A program made the translations under genes and the position numbers. Shown piece after piece: positions 17,435-28,134 of a stretch of 64,000 nucleotides of DNA (its first letter is position 1; each line of letters begins with the position of its first letter). Below the pieces are notes generated by a model. That model worked only from the letters and a program-made list of their open reading frames with translations, was not told where the DNA came from and searched no databases. Origin of the DNA: Lysobacteraceae bacterium P (GTDB lineage: Bacteria > Pseudomonadota > Gammaproteobacteria > Xanthomonadales > Xanthomonadaceae). The DNA is taken from positions 1 to 64,000 of the forward strand of contig SCOX01000012.1 of NCBI GenBank assembly GCA_005503055.1, read 5' to 3'.

Positions 17435-18057
17435 GCACCGGGTCCGAGCGTCGTGGCCTGAGCGACGACGAACACCACCGCAAGCGCGCGCAGCGCAAGA
17501 AGGAGCTGGTGGATCGCCGCATCGCGAGGGCGACGATCGATCGCGGCGTGGTGGTGGTGAACACCGGCAACGGAAAGGGCAAGAGCTCCTCCGGCTTCGG
17601 CATGCTCGCCCGTTCGCTCGGCCATGGATTCCGCTGCGGCGTGGTGCAGTTCATCAAGGGCAGTTTCTCCACGGGCGAGGAGGCGTTCTTCCGCCGCTTC
17701 GACGACGTGGTCGACTACCACGTGATGGGCGAGGGCTACACTTGGGAAACGCAGGACCGCGCGCGCGACACCACTGCCGCCGCCGCGGCGTGGGACGTCG
17801 CGGCGCGCATGCTCGCCGATCCCGGGTACGACTTCGTGCTGCTGGACGAACTCAACATCGCATTGACAAAGGACTACATACCGCTGGAGGCGGTGATCGC
17901 CGCGCTCGTCTCGCGTCCGCCGCGCCAGCACGTGGTCATCACCGGACGCGGCGCGCCGCAGGCGCTCATTGACGCGGCCGACACGGTCACCGAGATGCGC
18001 GTGATCAAACACGCCTTCAAGGCCGGCATCAAGGCACAGCACGGGATCGAACTCTGA
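17431..18057 (+). CDS. cobO: Cob(I)yrinic acid a,c-diamide adenosyltransferase (CobO/BtuR)
   Basis: The enzyme transfers adenosyl from ATP to cob(I)alamin or cobinamide, making the active coenzyme form. The 208-residue product has the family P-loop TGNGKGKSSSG (45-55) and the segments VVQFIKGSFSTGEE, GEGYTWETQD and LLDELNIALTKDYI. The N-terminal 35 residues are charged, as in BtuR. The start is a GTG at 17431 overlapping the previous stop (GTGA). The third P-loop Ser replaces the more usual Thr. It directly follows the uptake genes, fitting adenosylation of freshly imported corrinoid. Confidence 0.93.
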   Translation: MSTGSERRGLSDDEHHRKRAQRKKELVDRRIARATIDRGVVVVNTGNGKGKSSSGFGMLARSLGHGFRCGVVQFIKGSFSTGEEAFFRRFDDVVDYHVMGEGYTWETQDRARDTTAAAAAWDVAARMLADPGYDFVLLDELNIALTKDYIPLEAVIAALVSRPPRQHVVITGRGAPQALIDAADTVTEMRVIKHAFKAGIKAQHGIEL

Positions 18058-19352
18058 TGATGGACGCGAACCGCTGCCCCGCACTTCTGGTTTCCGCGCC
18101 CGCGTCGGGGCAGGGGAAGACAAGCGTGACGGCCGCCATCGCGCGTTGGCATTCGCGGCAGGGCCGGCGCGTACGCGTGTTCAAGACGGGACCGGACTTC
18201 CTCGACCCGATGGTGCTCGAGCGCGCAAGCGGCGCACCCGTCTACCAGCTCGACCTGTGGATGAACGGCGAAGCGGACGTGCGCGCGCGCCTGCATGCGG
18301 CCGCGGGCGAAGCGGACCTGATCCTGGTTGAAGGCGTGATGGGGCTGTTCGATGGCACGCCATCGAGCGCGGACCTCGCGCAGACGCTGGGGCTTGCGGT
18401 GCTCGCAGTGATCGACGGTTCGGCAATGGCGCAGACCTTCGGCGCGCTTGCCGGTGGACTGGCGCACTACCGCGACGGGTTGCAGGTACACGGCGTGGCC
18501 GCCAACCGGATCGGCAGTGCGCACCATGCCAAGCTGCTGCGCGAGAGCGTGCCGCGCGGCCTGCATTGGATGGGCGCGTTGCCGCGCGATCCTGAGATTG
18601 CCCTTCCGGAGCGCCATCTCGGCCTGGTGTCCGCCGCCGAGTTGCCCGACATCGATGCGCGCCTGGACCGTCTGGCCGATGCGTGGCACCAGCACGCTTC
18701 CACCGCGCTTCCGCCGACGGTGTCGTTCGCACCGGCGCCGTACGTCGAGGTCCCCACGAACCTGCGTGGCGTGCGCATCGCCATCGCGCGCGATGCCGCC
18801 TTCTGCTTCCTCTACGCGGCCAATCTGGATCTGCTGCGGCAGGCCGGTGCGGAACTGCGGTTCTTCTCACCGCTGGCGGGCGACCCGTTACCCGAATGCG
18901 ATGCCGTGTGGTTGCCAGGCGGTTATCCCGAACTCCACCTGCACGCGCTGTCGCAATCCACCAGGCTGCACGCGGCGTTGCACGCGCATCGCGACGCGGG
19001 CAAGCCGCTGCTGGCCGAGTGCGGCGGATTGCTCTTCGCTCTGGATGGGCTCACCGATCGCGACGGTGGGCAGGCGGCGATGGCGGGCTTGCTGCACGGT
19101 CACGCGACCATGCAGTCGCGTCTGGCCGCGCTTGGCTTGCAGTCGGTGATGTTGCCGGAAGGCACGTTGCGTGGGCACACCTTCCACTATGCGAAAGCCA
19201 GCATCGACAACGCGCCTATCGCATCGTCGAGCAATCCCAACGGTGGCCCGAGCATCGAGGCGGTTTATCGCGACGCCCGCATGACGGCCAGCTTCGTGCA
19301 CTTCTATTTCCCCTCCAGCCCGGAGGCCGCTACGCGGCTGTTCCTGCCGTGA
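18057..19352 (+). CDS. cobB: Cobyrinate a,c-diamide synthase (CobB/CbiA)
   Basis: This glutamine-dependent amidotransferase amidates the a and c side chains of cobyrinate. The 431-residue protein has an N-terminal ATPase domain with [12 protein letters not shown] (P-loop) and [10 protein letters not shown]. The C-terminal class I glutaminase domain carries the nucleophile Cys322 in [12 protein letters not shown]. The start ATGATG at 18057 overlaps the cobO stop (TGATG). Length is slightly below the family's usual 450. Since no corrin-ring gene is in the window, its role here may be completing incompletely amidated imported precursors. Ring genes could also lie elsewhere. Confidence 0.92.
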   Translation: MMDANRCPALLVSAPASGQGKTSVTAAIARWHSRQGRRVRVFKTGPDFLDPMVLERASGAPVYQLDLWMNGEADVRARLHAAAGEADLILVEGVMGLFDGTPSSADLAQTLGLAVLAVIDGSAMAQTFGALAGGLAHYRDGLQVHGVAANRIGSAHHAKLLRESVPRGLHWMGALPRDPEIALPERHLGLVSAAELPDIDARLDRLADAWHQHASTALPPTVSFAPAPYVEVPTNLRGVRIAIARDAAFCFLYAANLDLLRQAGAELRFFSPLAGDPLPECDAVWLPGGYPELHLHALSQSTRLHAALHAHRDAGKPLLAECGGLLFALDGLTDRDGGQAAMAGLLHGHATMQSRLAALGLQSVMLPEGTLRGHTFHYAKASIDNAPIASSSNPNGGPSIEAVYRDARMTASFVHFYFPSSPEAATRLFLP

Positions 19353-20275
19353 GCACGGCGCTGGCGATGCTCGCCGGAATGGGGCTGGACGCATTGATGG
19401 GCGAGCCGCGCCGCGCGCACCCACTGGTGGCGTTCGGACGCTTCGCATCGGGCATCGAGCGCCGCTTCCATCGCGATCGCCGCGGCGTCGGGGCGCTGGC
19501 CTGGTGCGTCGCGGTGCTGCCATCGGTGCTGGCCGTCGCGGCTGTGCAGTGCCTGCTGGCGATGTCGTCGGCATGGTGGTCGTCGCTGTTCGCGGCGGTG
19601 ATGCTTTACCTCGCGGTCGGCCATCGCAGCCTTGCCGAACACGCACGCGCGGTCGAAGCCGCGCTGCGCAGCGACGATCTGCATGCGGCGCGCGCGGCCG
19701 TCGGGCGCATGGTCAGTCGCGACGCGGCCGCGCTCGATGCCTCGCAGGTTGCGGCGGCGGCGACCGAGTCCGTGCTGGAGAACGGCAGCGACGCGGTGTT
19801 CGGCGCGCTGTTCTGGTTCGCGCTGCTCGGTGCGCCGGGCGTGGTGCTCCATCGGCTCGCGAACACGCTCGATGCGATGTGGGGCTATCGCACGCCGCGG
19901 TTCGAGCGCTTCGGCTGGGCGGCCGCGCGCATCGACGACGTTCTCAACTTCGTCCCCGCGCGCCTGACGGCGTTCACCTATGCCTTGTCCGGCGACGTCG
20001 CACGCGCGTTGCGCTGCTGGCGCACGCAGGCGCCGCAGTGGGACAGCCCGAACGCGGGCCCGGTCATGGCCGCCGGTGCCGGCGCATTGCGCGTGCGACT
20101 GGGCGGGCCGGCGCCGTATCACGGCGTATGGGAGGCGCGACCGGGCCTCGGCGAAGGTGCGGGCGCGGATGCGGACTCCATCGCTGCCGCACGGCGGCTG
20201 GTACGACGCGGCGTGTGGCTGTGGCTGGCGCTTGCCGCCGCCGCGTCGTTCGTCGCGGGAGGCATGCATGCTTGA
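19349..20275 (+). CDS. cbiB: Adenosylcobinamide-phosphate synthase (CbiB/CobD-type)
   Basis: This membrane enzyme attaches (R)-1-amino-2-propanol or its phosphate to cobyric acid. The 308-residue protein has several hydrophobic helices. Family motifs are [19 protein letters not shown] at the N-terminus, [38 protein letters not shown], and [21 protein letters not shown]. The start is a GTG overlapping the cobB stop (GTGA). It overlaps the next gene by 8 bp. Naming differs between organisms: this is cbiB in Salmonella and cobD in Pseudomonas. Confidence 0.93.
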   Translation: MSTALAMLAGMGLDALMGEPRRAHPLVAFGRFASGIERRFHRDRRGVGALAWCVAVLPSVLAVAAVQCLLAMSSAWWSSLFAAVMLYLAVGHRSLAEHARAVEAALRSDDLHAARAAVGRMVSRDAAALDASQVAAAATESVLENGSDAVFGALFWFALLGAPGVVLHRLANTLDAMWGYRTPRFERFGWAAARIDDVLNFVPARLTAFTYALSGDVARALRCWRTQAPQWDSPNAGPVMAAGAGALRVRLGGPAPYHGVWEARPGLGEGAGADADSIAAARRLVRRGVWLWLALAAAASFVAGGMHA

Positions 20276-21263
20276 GCACGGCGGGCGACTGCTGCGTGCA
20301 GCGCGGGAATACGACATCGCGCCTTCGCGATGGCTCGATCTTTCCACCGGCATCAGTCCGTTCGCATGGCCCGTGCCCGCGATCCCCGCATCCGCGTGGC
20401 ACCGCCTGCCCGAGGACGACGACGGCATGCTCGAAGTCGCGCGCGATTACTACGACGCACCGCACCTGTTGCCGGTCGCCGGTTCGCAGGCGGCGATCCA
20501 GGCCTTGCCACGACTGCGCGCCCGCTCGCGCGTAGGCGTGATCGCGCCGGGTTACGCGGAACACGCGCACGCGTGGCGCGCAGCGGGCCATGACGTGGAA
20601 TCGATGGCCGCCGACGCGTTGCTGTCGTCGCACGATCGCTTCGACGTGATCGTGATGATCCATCCCAACAATCCCGGAGGCGAGCGCTACGAGCGTGCGA
20701 CGTTGCTCGCGCTCCATGCCGCATTGGCCGCGCGCGGTGGCTGGCTCGTCGTCGACGAAGCGTTCATGGATGCGACACCGCACGAAAGCCTGTGCGATGC
20801 GACCGCGCGCGATGGCCTGATCGTCTTGCGTTCGGTGGGCAAGTTCTTCGGATTGGCCGGGGCGCGCGCGGGCTTCGTCAGCGCCGCGCCGCCTCTGCTG
20901 TCGCGGTTGCGCGATGCGCTCGGGCCGTGGACGTTGGCCGGGCCGAGTCGTCATGTGCTGCGCCACGCGTTGGCCGACGTCCGATGGCAGTCGGTGCAGC
21001 GAGATCGCCTGGCGTTGACTGCGCAGCGTCTGCACGACGTGCTTTGCGAGGCCGGCCTGGAACCCACCGCGGGCTGCGCCTTCTTCCATTGGAAGCTCGA
21101 CCCGCGCGCGGCCGCATTGCACGAGGCACTGGCACGTCTCGGGATCCTCACGCGTTTGTTCGAGCAACCGGCGAGCCTGAGGTTCGGATTGCCGCCGGAC
21201 GATGCCGGCTTCGCGCGCCTGGCTTCCGCGCTGGCCAGCGTGATGCGGGAGCTCGACGCATGA
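20268..21263 (+). CDS. cobD: L-threonine-O-3-phosphate decarboxylase (PLP)
   Basis: The enzyme makes (R)-1-amino-2-propanol phosphate, the linker of the B12 nucleotide loop, from threonine phosphate. The 331-residue protein is a fold-type I aminotransferase-like PLP enzyme: HPNNPGG at 132-138, DEAF at 163-166, and [17 protein letters not shown] with the probable PLP lysine at 192. It is shorter than the Salmonella enzyme and lacks that protein's C-terminal metal-binding tail. It follows cbiB, whose product uses its reaction product. It is called cobC in Pseudomonas nomenclature. Confidence 0.9.
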   Translation: MLEHGGRLLRAAREYDIAPSRWLDLSTGISPFAWPVPAIPASAWHRLPEDDDGMLEVARDYYDAPHLLPVAGSQAAIQALPRLRARSRVGVIAPGYAEHAHAWRAAGHDVESMAADALLSSHDRFDVIVMIHPNNPGGERYERATLLALHAALAARGGWLVVDEAFMDATPHESLCDATARDGLIVLRSVGKFFGLAGARAGFVSAAPPLLSRLRDALGPWTLAGPSRHVLRHALADVRWQSVQRDRLALTAQRLHDVLCEAGLEPTAGCAFFHWKLDPRAAALHEALARLGILTRLFEQPASLRFGLPPDDAGFARLASALASVMRELDA

Positions 21264-22735
21264 GCGCGCGCGTGCTGATGGTGCAGGGCTGCACGTCCGA
21301 CGCGGGCAAGAGCACCCTGGTGTCCGCGCTGTGTCGCTGGCTGCATCGAAACGGCGTGCGCGTGGCCCCGTTCAAACCGCAGAACATGGCGTTGAACTCT
21401 GCCGTGACCGCGGACGGAGGCGAGATCGGCCGCGCGCAGGCGGTGCAGGCGCAGGCGTGTCGGCTCGCGCCGCACACCGATTTCAATCCGGTCCTGCTCA
21501 AGCCCAACAGCGACACCGGCGCGCAGGTGATCGTGCACGGGCGCGCAGTGGCGAATCTCGACGCCCGCCAGTATCACGACTACAAGCGCATCGCGCGCGA
21601 TGCCGTGCTCGCCTCGCACGCGCGGTTGTGCGCGCAGTACGAGGCCGTGGTGGTCGAAGGCGCGGGGAGTCCGGCAGAGATCAACCTGCGCGAGAACGAC
21701 ATCGCCAACATGGGCTATGCGGAAGCCGTCGATTGCCCGGTGATCCTGGTGGCCGACATCGACCGTGGCGGCGTGTTCGCACACCTCGTCGGTACGCTCG
21801 CCCTGTTGAGCGACAGCGAACGCGAGCGCGTGCGCGGCTTCGTCATCAACCGGTTCCGTGGCGACATCGCGCTGCTCCAGCCGGGACTGGACTGGCTCGA
21901 ACGCGAGACCGGAAGGCCGGTGCTCGGCGTGCTGCCCTATCTGCATGGCCTGCATCTGGAAGCCGAGGACGCGCTGCCGGCCGCGCGCGAGAAGCGTGCG
22001 GACGCACGCCTGCGCATCGCGGTTCCGGCGCTGCCGCGCATCAGCAACCACACCGACTTCGATGCGCTGCGTGCGCACCCGCAGGTGGACGTCATGTTCG
22101 TCGGGCCGGGCGCGTTGCCGCCGCCGTGCGACCTGATCGTGCTGCCCGGCAGCAAGTCCACGCGGGCCGATCTGGCATGGCTGCGCGCGGGCGGCTGGTC
22201 CGATGCGATCTCGCGCCACCTTCGCTACGGCGGAAAGGTGCTGGGCATCTGCGGCGGATTGCAGATGCTCGGGCGCGCCGTGCACGACCCGGACGGCATC
22301 GAAGGCGACGCGGGATCGAGCGAGGGTCTTGGCTGGCTCGAACTGGAGACGACGCTCGCGCCGCACAAGCAACTGCGCAACGTGTTCGGCCGGCTCGCCT
22401 TCGATGACGCGCCGGTGCGGGGTTACGAGATCCATTGCGGCATCAGCGAAGGCCCGGCGATGGCGACGCCGGCGAGCCGCCTGGACGACGGACGCGTCGA
22501 CGGCGCGCGCTCGGCGGACGGGCAGGTGATGGGCACCTACCTGCACGGCGTGTTCGACCATCCCGACGCGATGGCAGCACTGCTGCGCTGGGTCGGACTC
22601 GACGATGCCGAACGCGTCGATGTGGACGCATTGCGCGAAGCGTCCATCGAACGCCTCGCCGACGCGGTGGAGATGCATCTGGACGGCGACGCGCTGCGGC
22701 GCTTGCTGTGCGAGCCGGCCCCATGCGCAGCCTGA
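21260..22735 (+). CDS. cobQ: Cobyric acid synthase (CobQ/CbiP)
   Basis: CobQ amidates the b, d, e and g side chains of adenosylcobyrinic acid a,c-diamide. The 491-residue protein has an N-terminal P-loop-type domain ([16 protein letters not shown]), [11 protein letters not shown], and the [10 protein letters not shown] motif. The C-terminal glutaminase domain has Cys331 in [12 protein letters not shown] and the catalytic His in [10 protein letters not shown]. The ATG at 21260 overlaps the cobD stop (ATGA). Its 3' end overlaps cobU by 13 bp. Length and motif order are normal. Confidence 0.95.
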   Translation: MSARVLMVQGCTSDAGKSTLVSALCRWLHRNGVRVAPFKPQNMALNSAVTADGGEIGRAQAVQAQACRLAPHTDFNPVLLKPNSDTGAQVIVHGRAVANLDARQYHDYKRIARDAVLASHARLCAQYEAVVVEGAGSPAEINLRENDIANMGYAEAVDCPVILVADIDRGGVFAHLVGTLALLSDSERERVRGFVINRFRGDIALLQPGLDWLERETGRPVLGVLPYLHGLHLEAEDALPAAREKRADARLRIAVPALPRISNHTDFDALRAHPQVDVMFVGPGALPPPCDLIVLPGSKSTRADLAWLRAGGWSDAISRHLRYGGKVLGICGGLQMLGRAVHDPDGIEGDAGSSEGLGWLELETTLAPHKQLRNVFGRLAFDDAPVRGYEIHCGISEGPAMATPASRLDDGRVDGARSADGQVMGTYLHGVFDHPDAMAALLRWVGLDDAERVDVDALREASIERLADAVEMHLDGDALRRLLCEPAPCAA

Positions 22736-23244
22736 TCCTGGGCGGTGCGCGTTCGGGCAAGAGCGCACTGGCCGAACGCCTCGCGTGCCAGTCGGGACGC
22801 GAAGTGGTCTACATCGCCACCGCCCAGGCCCACGACGACGAGATGGCCGAACGCATCGTGCACCACCGCGCGCGACGTCCGGCGTATTGGCGCACCGTCG
22901 CCGCGCCGCTCCAACTGGCCGGCGCATTGAACGAGCACGCGCGCGAGGACCGGTTCGTGCTGGTCGATTGCCTGACGTTGTGGATGAGCAACCTGCTCGG
23001 CGATGCCGCTGCGGGCCGCATGGCCGCCGAACGCGACGCGCTGCTGGACATCATGCCGTCGCTGCCGGGCGAGATCGTGCTGGTCAGCAACGAAGTCGGC
23101 CTGGGCATCGTGCCGATGGGAGAGCTGACGCGGCGATTCGTCGATGAGAGCGGACGCCTGCACCAATCGTTGGCCTCGCGCTGTGAGCGCGTGGTGTTCG
23201 TCGCGGCGGGATTGCCGCTCGCATTGAAAGGAACCCTCGAATGA
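22723..23244 (+). CDS. cobU: Bifunctional adenosylcobinamide kinase / GTP guanylyltransferase
   Basis: CobU (CobP) phosphorylates adenosylcobinamide and then adds GMP, activating it for loop assembly. The 173-residue protein begins with the P-loop [18 protein letters not shown] and carries [20 protein letters not shown], with the conserved His pair region. [13 protein letters not shown] and [21 protein letters not shown] complete the family signature. The length fits. It starts inside the end of cobQ (13-bp overlap) and ends in an ATGA overlap with cobT. Its presence supports cobinamide salvage. Confidence 0.95.
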   Translation: MRSLILGGARSGKSALAERLACQSGREVVYIATAQAHDDEMAERIVHHRARRPAYWRTVAAPLQLAGALNEHAREDRFVLVDCLTLWMSNLLGDAAAGRMAAERDALLDIMPSLPGEIVLVSNEVGLGIVPMGELTRRFVDESGRLHQSLASRCERVVFVAAGLPLALKGTLE

Positions 23245-24287
23245 CAGATGCATGGTGGTCGCAGCCGTGTCCCTCGCCAGACGTCGCCGCGGCGCAGTCC
23301 GCGCACGCGCGGCAGGGCGTTCTCACCAAGCCGCCCGGTTCGCTGGGCATGCTGGAGGACATCGCGGTTTGGTACGCCGCGCGACAGGGCAGCGAACGTC
23401 CGCGCGTGGAGCGCGTATGGATCAGCGTCTTCGCGGCCGATCACGGTGTGGCGGCGGAAGGCGTGTCCGCCTTTCCGCAGGCGGTGACCGGCGAGATGGT
23501 GCGCAACTTCATCGGCGGCGGCGCCGCCATCAGCGTGCTTGCGCGCGCGGTGGGCGCCGCCCTGGATGTCGTGCACCTGGGCACCGTGAACGATCCCGGC
23601 GCGATCGCCGGCGTGCACCGCGCGGTGATCGCGCCTTCGACGGCCAACTTCTGCGACGACGCGGCGATGACGTCCGCACAGGTCGCCGCGGCGATGCAGG
23701 TCGGCGCGGAGCGCGTCGCGCTCGCACTCGATGCGGACGCGGATCTGTTCATCGGCGGCGAGATGGGCATCGCCAACACCACGGCCGCGACCGCGCTCGC
23801 GTGCGCGCTGCTGGAGGAATCGCCCGATGCGCTGGCCGGCGCCGGGACCGGCCTGGACGATGCGGGCATCGCCCACAAACGCGCCGTGGTGCGTCGTGCG
23901 CTGTCGCGCCATGCCGACGCCATCGACACGTTGGAGCGCCTTCGTCGCCTCGGCGGCTTCGAGATCGCGGCGCTGGCCGGCGCCTACATCGCGGCGGCGC
24001 AGGCGCGCATTCCGGTGCTGGTCGACGGTTTCATCGCCACGGTCGCCGCGCTGGTGGCGGTGCGGCTCAACGCAGGCGTGCGCGACTGGCTGCTGTTCGC
24101 GCATCGTTCCCACGAACGTGGCCACGCGCGCGTGCTCGCCGCGCTGGACGCGCGGCCGCTGCTCGACCTGGGCATGCGCCTCGGCGAAGCCAGCGGCGCG
24201 GCGATGGCGGTGCCGTTGCTGCGCATGGCCTGCGCGCTCCATCGGGACATGGCGACGTTCGAGCAGGCGGGCGTGTCGCAGGCATGA
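23241..24287 (+). CDS. cobT: Nicotinate-nucleotide-dimethylbenzimidazole phosphoribosyltransferase
   Basis: CobT activates the lower ligand base (dimethylbenzimidazole or similar) by transferring phosphoribose from nicotinate mononucleotide. The 348-residue protein shows [58 protein letters not shown] and the C-terminal [10 protein letters not shown] with the catalytic glutamate. Length is normal. It overlaps cobU and cobC by ATGA. No base-synthesis gene (bluB) is seen in the window, so the base must come from elsewhere in the genome or from the medium. Confidence 0.95.
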   Translation: MTDAWWSQPCPSPDVAAAQSAHARQGVLTKPPGSLGMLEDIAVWYAARQGSERPRVERVWISVFAADHGVAAEGVSAFPQAVTGEMVRNFIGGGAAISVLARAVGAALDVVHLGTVNDPGAIAGVHRAVIAPSTANFCDDAAMTSAQVAAAMQVGAERVALALDADADLFIGGEMGIANTTAATALACALLEESPDALAGAGTGLDDAGIAHKRAVVRRALSRHADAIDTLERLRRLGGFEIAALAGAYIAAAQARIPVLVDGFIATVAALVAVRLNAGVRDWLLFAHRSHERGHARVLAALDARPLLDLGMRLGEASGAAMAVPLLRMACALHRDMATFEQAGVSQA

Positions 24288-24841
24288 GCATCGCCATCGA
24301 GCTGCTTCGCCACGGCGACACGGGGCAACGCAGCTATCGTGGACAGCTCGACGATGCGTTGAGCGAGCTGGGCTGGTCGCAGCTGCGCGAGGCGGTCGTT
24401 GGTCGCCAGTGGGATGCGATCGTGTCATCGACGTTGCAGCGTTGTGCCTCGTTCGCGCGCGAACTGGCGCAGGCACGCGACGTGCCGCTGCGGCTCGATG
24501 CACGCCTGGCCGAATACCACTTCGGCCAGTGGCAAGGCGTGCCGATCGAAACGCTCGCGGACGAACAGGGCGATGCGCTCGCGCGCTTCTGGGCCAATCC
24601 GGTCGCGCATCCGCCGCCGGGCGGCGAGACGTTCGCGCAATTCCACGCGCGGCTGGCGGCTGCCCTGGATGACATCGTCGCAACGTCCGCGCACGGTCGC
24701 GTCCTGGTCGTCACGCACGGCGGCGCGATCCGCTTGCTGCGCTGCGTGGCCGAAGGGCGGGATTTCAGCGACATGGCCGGGATCGACGTGGCGCATGCGT
24801 CGCTGCACGCTTTGCCCTGGAGTGGAGGCGGCGCCGGATGA
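24284..24841 (+). CDS. cobC: Histidine phosphatase, probable alpha-ribazole-5'-phosphate phosphatase
   Basis: The 185-residue protein is a phosphoglycerate mutase-type histidine phosphatase. LLRHGDTG holds the nucleophilic His, [11 protein letters not shown] the second Arg region, [10 protein letters not shown] the acidic loop, and [11 protein letters not shown] the second His. In the B12 pathway such an enzyme removes phosphate from alpha-ribazole phosphate or adenosylcobalamin phosphate. The pathway role comes from position between cobT and cobS with ATGA overlaps on both sides. The family call alone would not fix the substrate. Confidence 0.87.
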   Translation: MSIAIELLRHGDTGQRSYRGQLDDALSELGWSQLREAVVGRQWDAIVSSTLQRCASFARELAQARDVPLRLDARLAEYHFGQWQGVPIETLADEQGDALARFWANPVAHPPPGGETFAQFHARLAAALDDIVATSAHGRVLVVTHGGAIRLLRCVAEGRDFSDMAGIDVAHASLHALPWSGGGAG

Positions 24842-25599
24842 TCGGCGGATTGATCGTCGCCGTGGGTTTCCTGACGCGCATTCCGGTGCCCGCGCGCGCG
24901 TTCGACGCCGGGCGTGCCCGCACGCAGTCGTTGGCGTGGTACCCGTTGGTTGGCGCGCTGGTCGGTTTGCTGCTGTGCGCACTGGCGTGGCTGCTGCCGA
25001 CGGCAAAGCCGCTGCTGGGCGCGGCCGTCGTGCTGGTCGCATGGGTCGCGCTCACCGGCGCACTGCATCTGGATGGACTGGCCGACAGCGCCGATGCGTG
25101 GATCGGCGGCATGGCCGGCGGCTGGGAGCAGCGACGCGCGCGCACGCTCGAGATCATGAAAGACCCGCGCAGCGGACCGGCCGGCGTCACCGCGGTGGTG
25201 CTCGTGCTGCTGTTGAAGTTCGCCGCGCTGGCGAGCGTGTGGGATTCTGCGTGGACGTGGCTGTGGATTGCACCGTTGCTCGCGCGCATGGCGGCGACGG
25301 CGGCGTTCGTGAGCACGCCCTACGTGCGCGCCGGAGGGCTGGGTAGCGGCTTGGCCGATGCGCCACGGATCGCCTGCGCGATCGCGTTGCTGCTCGGCGC
25401 CCTTACGTGTGGTCTCGCCGGTTGGGCCGGCGCGGTCGCGTTCGCGATGGCGCTGGCAGCTTTCGTACTGTGGCGGCGCGCCTGCCTGCGACGCCTGGGC
25501 GGCTTCACCGGCGATACCGCCGGCGCGCTGGTGGAACTGGTCGAAACGGGGGTGCTGGTCGCGCTCGCGTTGTATCCGGGCGCGCAACTGTCGTCGTGA
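24838..25599 (+). CDS. cobS: Adenosylcobinamide-GDP ribazoletransferase (cobalamin synthase)
   Basis: CobS is the membrane enzyme that joins activated cobinamide to alpha-ribazole, finishing the coenzyme. The 253-residue protein has several hydrophobic helices, the N-terminal VGFLTRIPVP, the metal-site motif ALHLDGLADSADAW, and the conserved MKDPRSGPAGV and GGFTGDTAGALVELVE. It is the last gene of the chain. Its stop codon (TGA) directly abuts the yceH stop on the other strand (TGATCA at 25597-25602), leaving no room for a separate terminator. Confidence 0.94.
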   Translation: MIGGLIVAVGFLTRIPVPARAFDAGRARTQSLAWYPLVGALVGLLLCALAWLLPTAKPLLGAAVVLVAWVALTGALHLDGLADSADAWIGGMAGGWEQRRARTLEIMKDPRSGPAGVTAVVLVLLLKFAALASVWDSAWTWLWIAPLLARMAATAAFVSTPYVRAGGLGSGLADAPRIACAIALLLGALTCGLAGWAGAVAFAMALAAFVLWRRACLRRLGGFTGDTAGALVELVETGVLVALALYPGAQLSS

Positions 25600-26232
25600 T
25601 CAGCCGGCGGCGTGCCCGCCATCCAGCGCGTCGAGGCGTGCTTCCAGTTCGGCCACGCGTTGCTCCAGCTGCGCCACGCGTTCGTCCATCGCGGTCCTGC
25701 GCTCGCTCGAAGGCGCGGACTCGACGATGTCCGGCTCACCGCTCAACAGGTGCGCGAAACGCTCGCCGCGCTGTCCCGACTGGCGGGGCAGGGCGACGAC
25801 GAGCGCGGGCGTGCGTTGTGCGAGGCGCTCCAGCGCGTACTGCACGTCCTCGGCGTTCTCGAACCTCGCCAGCCGCTCGCTACGGGCCAGCAGTTCGTGC
25901 GCGGTCTGCGCACCGCGCAGCATCAGCAGTACCAGCAGCGCGGTCTGTGGCCGGGTCAGGCCCAGTATCGCTTCCAGGCGATGGGCATAGCGTTCGGCGC
26001 GCGAAGTGTGCTGCGACTTGACCCAGCCGCGCGTTTCCAGCCGACGCAGGGCGTTGGCGACCTCGCCCGGTTCGAGTTCCATGGACGGCTCGCGTGCGGT
26101 CTTCTGGTTGCAGGCCAGCACGATCGCGTTGAGCGTCAAGGGATAGGTGTCCGGCGTCGTCGCTTCCTTCTCGAACAGGCAGGCGACGATGCGTGCTTCC
26201 GGCGGCGTGAGTTGTGCGGTGGTGTCGTTCAT
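25600..26232 (-). CDS. yceH: YceH family protein (DUF480)
   Basis: The 210-residue protein matches the YceH family of paired winged-helix proteins. The N-terminus LTPPEARIVACLFEKEATTPDTYPL, LACNQKTAREPSMEL and the second domain beginning LGLTRPQTALLVLLMLRGAQT are characteristic. The last 30 residues (RVAQLEQRVAELEARLDAL) form a leucine-type coiled coil that probably dimerises it. The cellular role is unknown, though the fold suggests DNA binding. It lies 10 bp downstream of the antiporter gene on the same strand, so they may share a transcript. Confidence 0.88.
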   Translation of the reverse strand: MNDTTAQLTPPEARIVACLFEKEATTPDTYPLTLNAIVLACNQKTAREPSMELEPGEVANALRRLETRGWVKSQHTSRAERYAHRLEAILGLTRPQTALLVLLMLRGAQTAHELLARSERLARFENAEDVQYALERLAQRTPALVVALPRQSGQRGERFAHLLSGEPDIVESAPSSERRTAMDERVAQLEQRVAELEARLDALDGGHAAG

Positions 26233-26242
26233 GGCGATCGGT

Positions 26243-27928
26243 TCAGGCCGTGGCGGGCGGCAAGTGGCGCGAACCGCGATAGGGCGGTGCGGCCATCACC
26301 ATCTCTGCGAGGCTGTGGGCGAGTTCGCGCTCGGCCATCACCGCGCCGTCGGCGCCGTGCAGCAGCAGGTGCTTCACTTCGGCATCGCTGTGCGCGCGCG
26401 CGACGATGGTGAGCGCGGGATTGATCTCGCGCAGCTTGGCGATGATCTCGCCGGCTTCGAGCGCATTGGGAATGGCGACCATCGCCGTGTGCGCGCGTTC
26501 CGGCGCGGCCTCGCGCAGCACGCGCTCGTTGGCGGCGTTGCCGCGGATCGCCGGAATGCCCGCGGCGCGCGCGCGATCCACCAGATCCGCTTCGCCGTCG
26601 ATCACCACCAGGCCGACGCCGCGGTCGGTGAGCAGGCGGCCCAGCTCGCTGCCGACGCGGCCGTAGCCGATCTGGATCACGTGGTCGCGCAGGTCCGGCG
26701 GGATCGGCGGGTAGACGTGCTCTTCCACATCGGGCGCGCGCGTGGTTTCCTCGCGCGCTTCGCGGCGATCGAGCCAGGCGAACAGCAGCGGGTTGACGAT
26801 GATCGACAGCAGCGCGCCGGCGAGGACCAGGTCCTGGCCTTCCTTCGGCAGGATCTCCAACTGCAGCCCGAGGCCGGCGAGGATGAAGGAGAACTCGCCG
26901 ATCTGCGCCAGGCTGGTGGAGATCAGCAGCGCGGTGTTGTTGGGCTTGCCGAACGCACGCACGATCGCGTACGCGGCGATGGACTTGCCGAAGACGATGA
27001 TCAAGAACGTCGCCAGCACCTGCAGCGGGCGGTCGATCAGGATCATCGGGTCGAACAGCATGCCGACCGAGACGAAGAACAGCACCGCGAAGGCATCGCG
27101 CAGCGGCAGCGTTTCGGTGGCCGCCTGGTGGCTGAATTCGGACTCGTTGAGCAGCATGCCGGCGAAGAACGCGCCGAGCGCGAACGACACGCCGAACATC
27201 GCCGCCGAACCGAACGCCACGCCCAGCGCGATGGCGAGGACGCACAGGGTGAACAACTCGCGCGAACCGGTACCGGCCACGCGTTCGAGGACCCACGGAA
27301 TCACGCGGCGGCCGACGATCAGCATGACCGCCACGAACGCACCGACCTTGGCAAGCGTCTTGAACAGCGCTTCCCACACTTCGACCGCGTCGCTGGCTTC
27401 GCCTTTCAGCAGCCCCGCCAACGCCGGCAACAGGACCAGCGCCAGCACCATCGCCAGGTCCTCGACGATCAGCCAACCGACCGCGATGCGGCCGCGTCCC
27501 GTTTCGACCAGGCGGCGTTCCTCGAGTGCGCGCAGCAGCACCACGGTGCTGGCCACCGACAGGGACAGCCCGAACACCAGTCCCGCGCCATGCGACCAAC
27601 CCAGCACCAACGCCATGCCCCAGCCCAGCGCCGTCGCCAGCGCGATCTGCGCGATCGCACCGGGAAGCGCGATGGCTTTCACGTCCAGCAGGTCGCGCAA
27701 CGAGAAATGCAGGCCGACGCCGAACATCAGCAGGATCACGCCGATCTCGGCGAGCTGCGGCGCGAGGGTCTGATCGCCGACGAAGCCGGGTGTGAACGGA
27801 CCGGCGACGACGCCGGCCAGCAGGTAGCCAACCAGTGGCGACAGGCGCAGCTTCTGGGCCAACGCGCCGAAGATGAAAGCCAGGACGAATCCGGCAACGA
27901 GGATCGCGATCAGGGACGTGTGGTGCAT
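26243..27928 (-). CDS. ybaL: Kef-type cation/proton antiporter (YbaL-like)
   Basis: This is a 561-residue CPA2-family protein. The first 390 residues hold about twelve membrane helices, with LLMFGVGLHFSLRDLL, GWLIVEDLAMVL and the unwound-helix motif around FSLAQIGEFSFILAG (as TSLAQIGEFSF). A cytoplasmic RCK domain follows (about 415-540), with nucleotide-binding QIGYGRVGSELGRLL and VIDGE. YbaL-type proteins are predicted K+/H+ antiporters gated by nucleotide or glutathione adducts. The length equals E. coli YbaL. It diverges from the ABC-F gene over a 206-bp gap. Confidence 0.88.
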   Translation of the reverse strand: MHHTSLIAILVAGFVLAFIFGALAQKLRLSPLVGYLLAGVVAGPFTPGFVGDQTLAPQLAEIGVILLMFGVGLHFSLRDLLDVKAIALPGAIAQIALATALGWGMALVLGWSHGAGLVFGLSLSVASTVVLLRALEERRLVETGRGRIAVGWLIVEDLAMVLALVLLPALAGLLKGEASDAVEVWEALFKTLAKVGAFVAVMLIVGRRVIPWVLERVAGTGSRELFTLCVLAIALGVAFGSAAMFGVSFALGAFFAGMLLNESEFSHQAATETLPLRDAFAVLFFVSVGMLFDPMILIDRPLQVLATFLIIVFGKSIAAYAIVRAFGKPNNTALLISTSLAQIGEFSFILAGLGLQLEILPKEGQDLVLAGALLSIIVNPLLFAWLDRREAREETTRAPDVEEHVYPPIPPDLRDHVIQIGYGRVGSELGRLLTDRGVGLVVIDGEADLVDRARAAGIPAIRGNAANERVLREAAPERAHTAMVAIPNALEAGEIIAKLREINPALTIVARAHSDAEVKHLLLHGADGAVMAERELAHSLAEMVMAAPPYRGSRHLPPATA

Positions 27929-28134
27929 CGGCTCTCCAGGGGGTGATCCTGTTCAGGATGTGGGCGGGAGCCGGTCGATGCAACCCGTGGATGTGCGGCA
28001 GAGAGCGCCAGATTGCGTCAAGCCGCGTAAACCGGAGGTCATCATCGAGGCCTGCGCGACCCGATCCGCCCGATCCAACCGCTAGACTACGCGCCCCGGA
28101 TCGAGCCCGATCCGCCGTCCTGTAGCCCTCTGCC

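Noticed and set aside
26147-27946. Plus-strand open frame of about 600 codons over the antiporter gene
   Set aside because: It is the complement of ybaL, rich in Gln, Arg and His in a random pattern. The minus-strand protein has clear family motifs.
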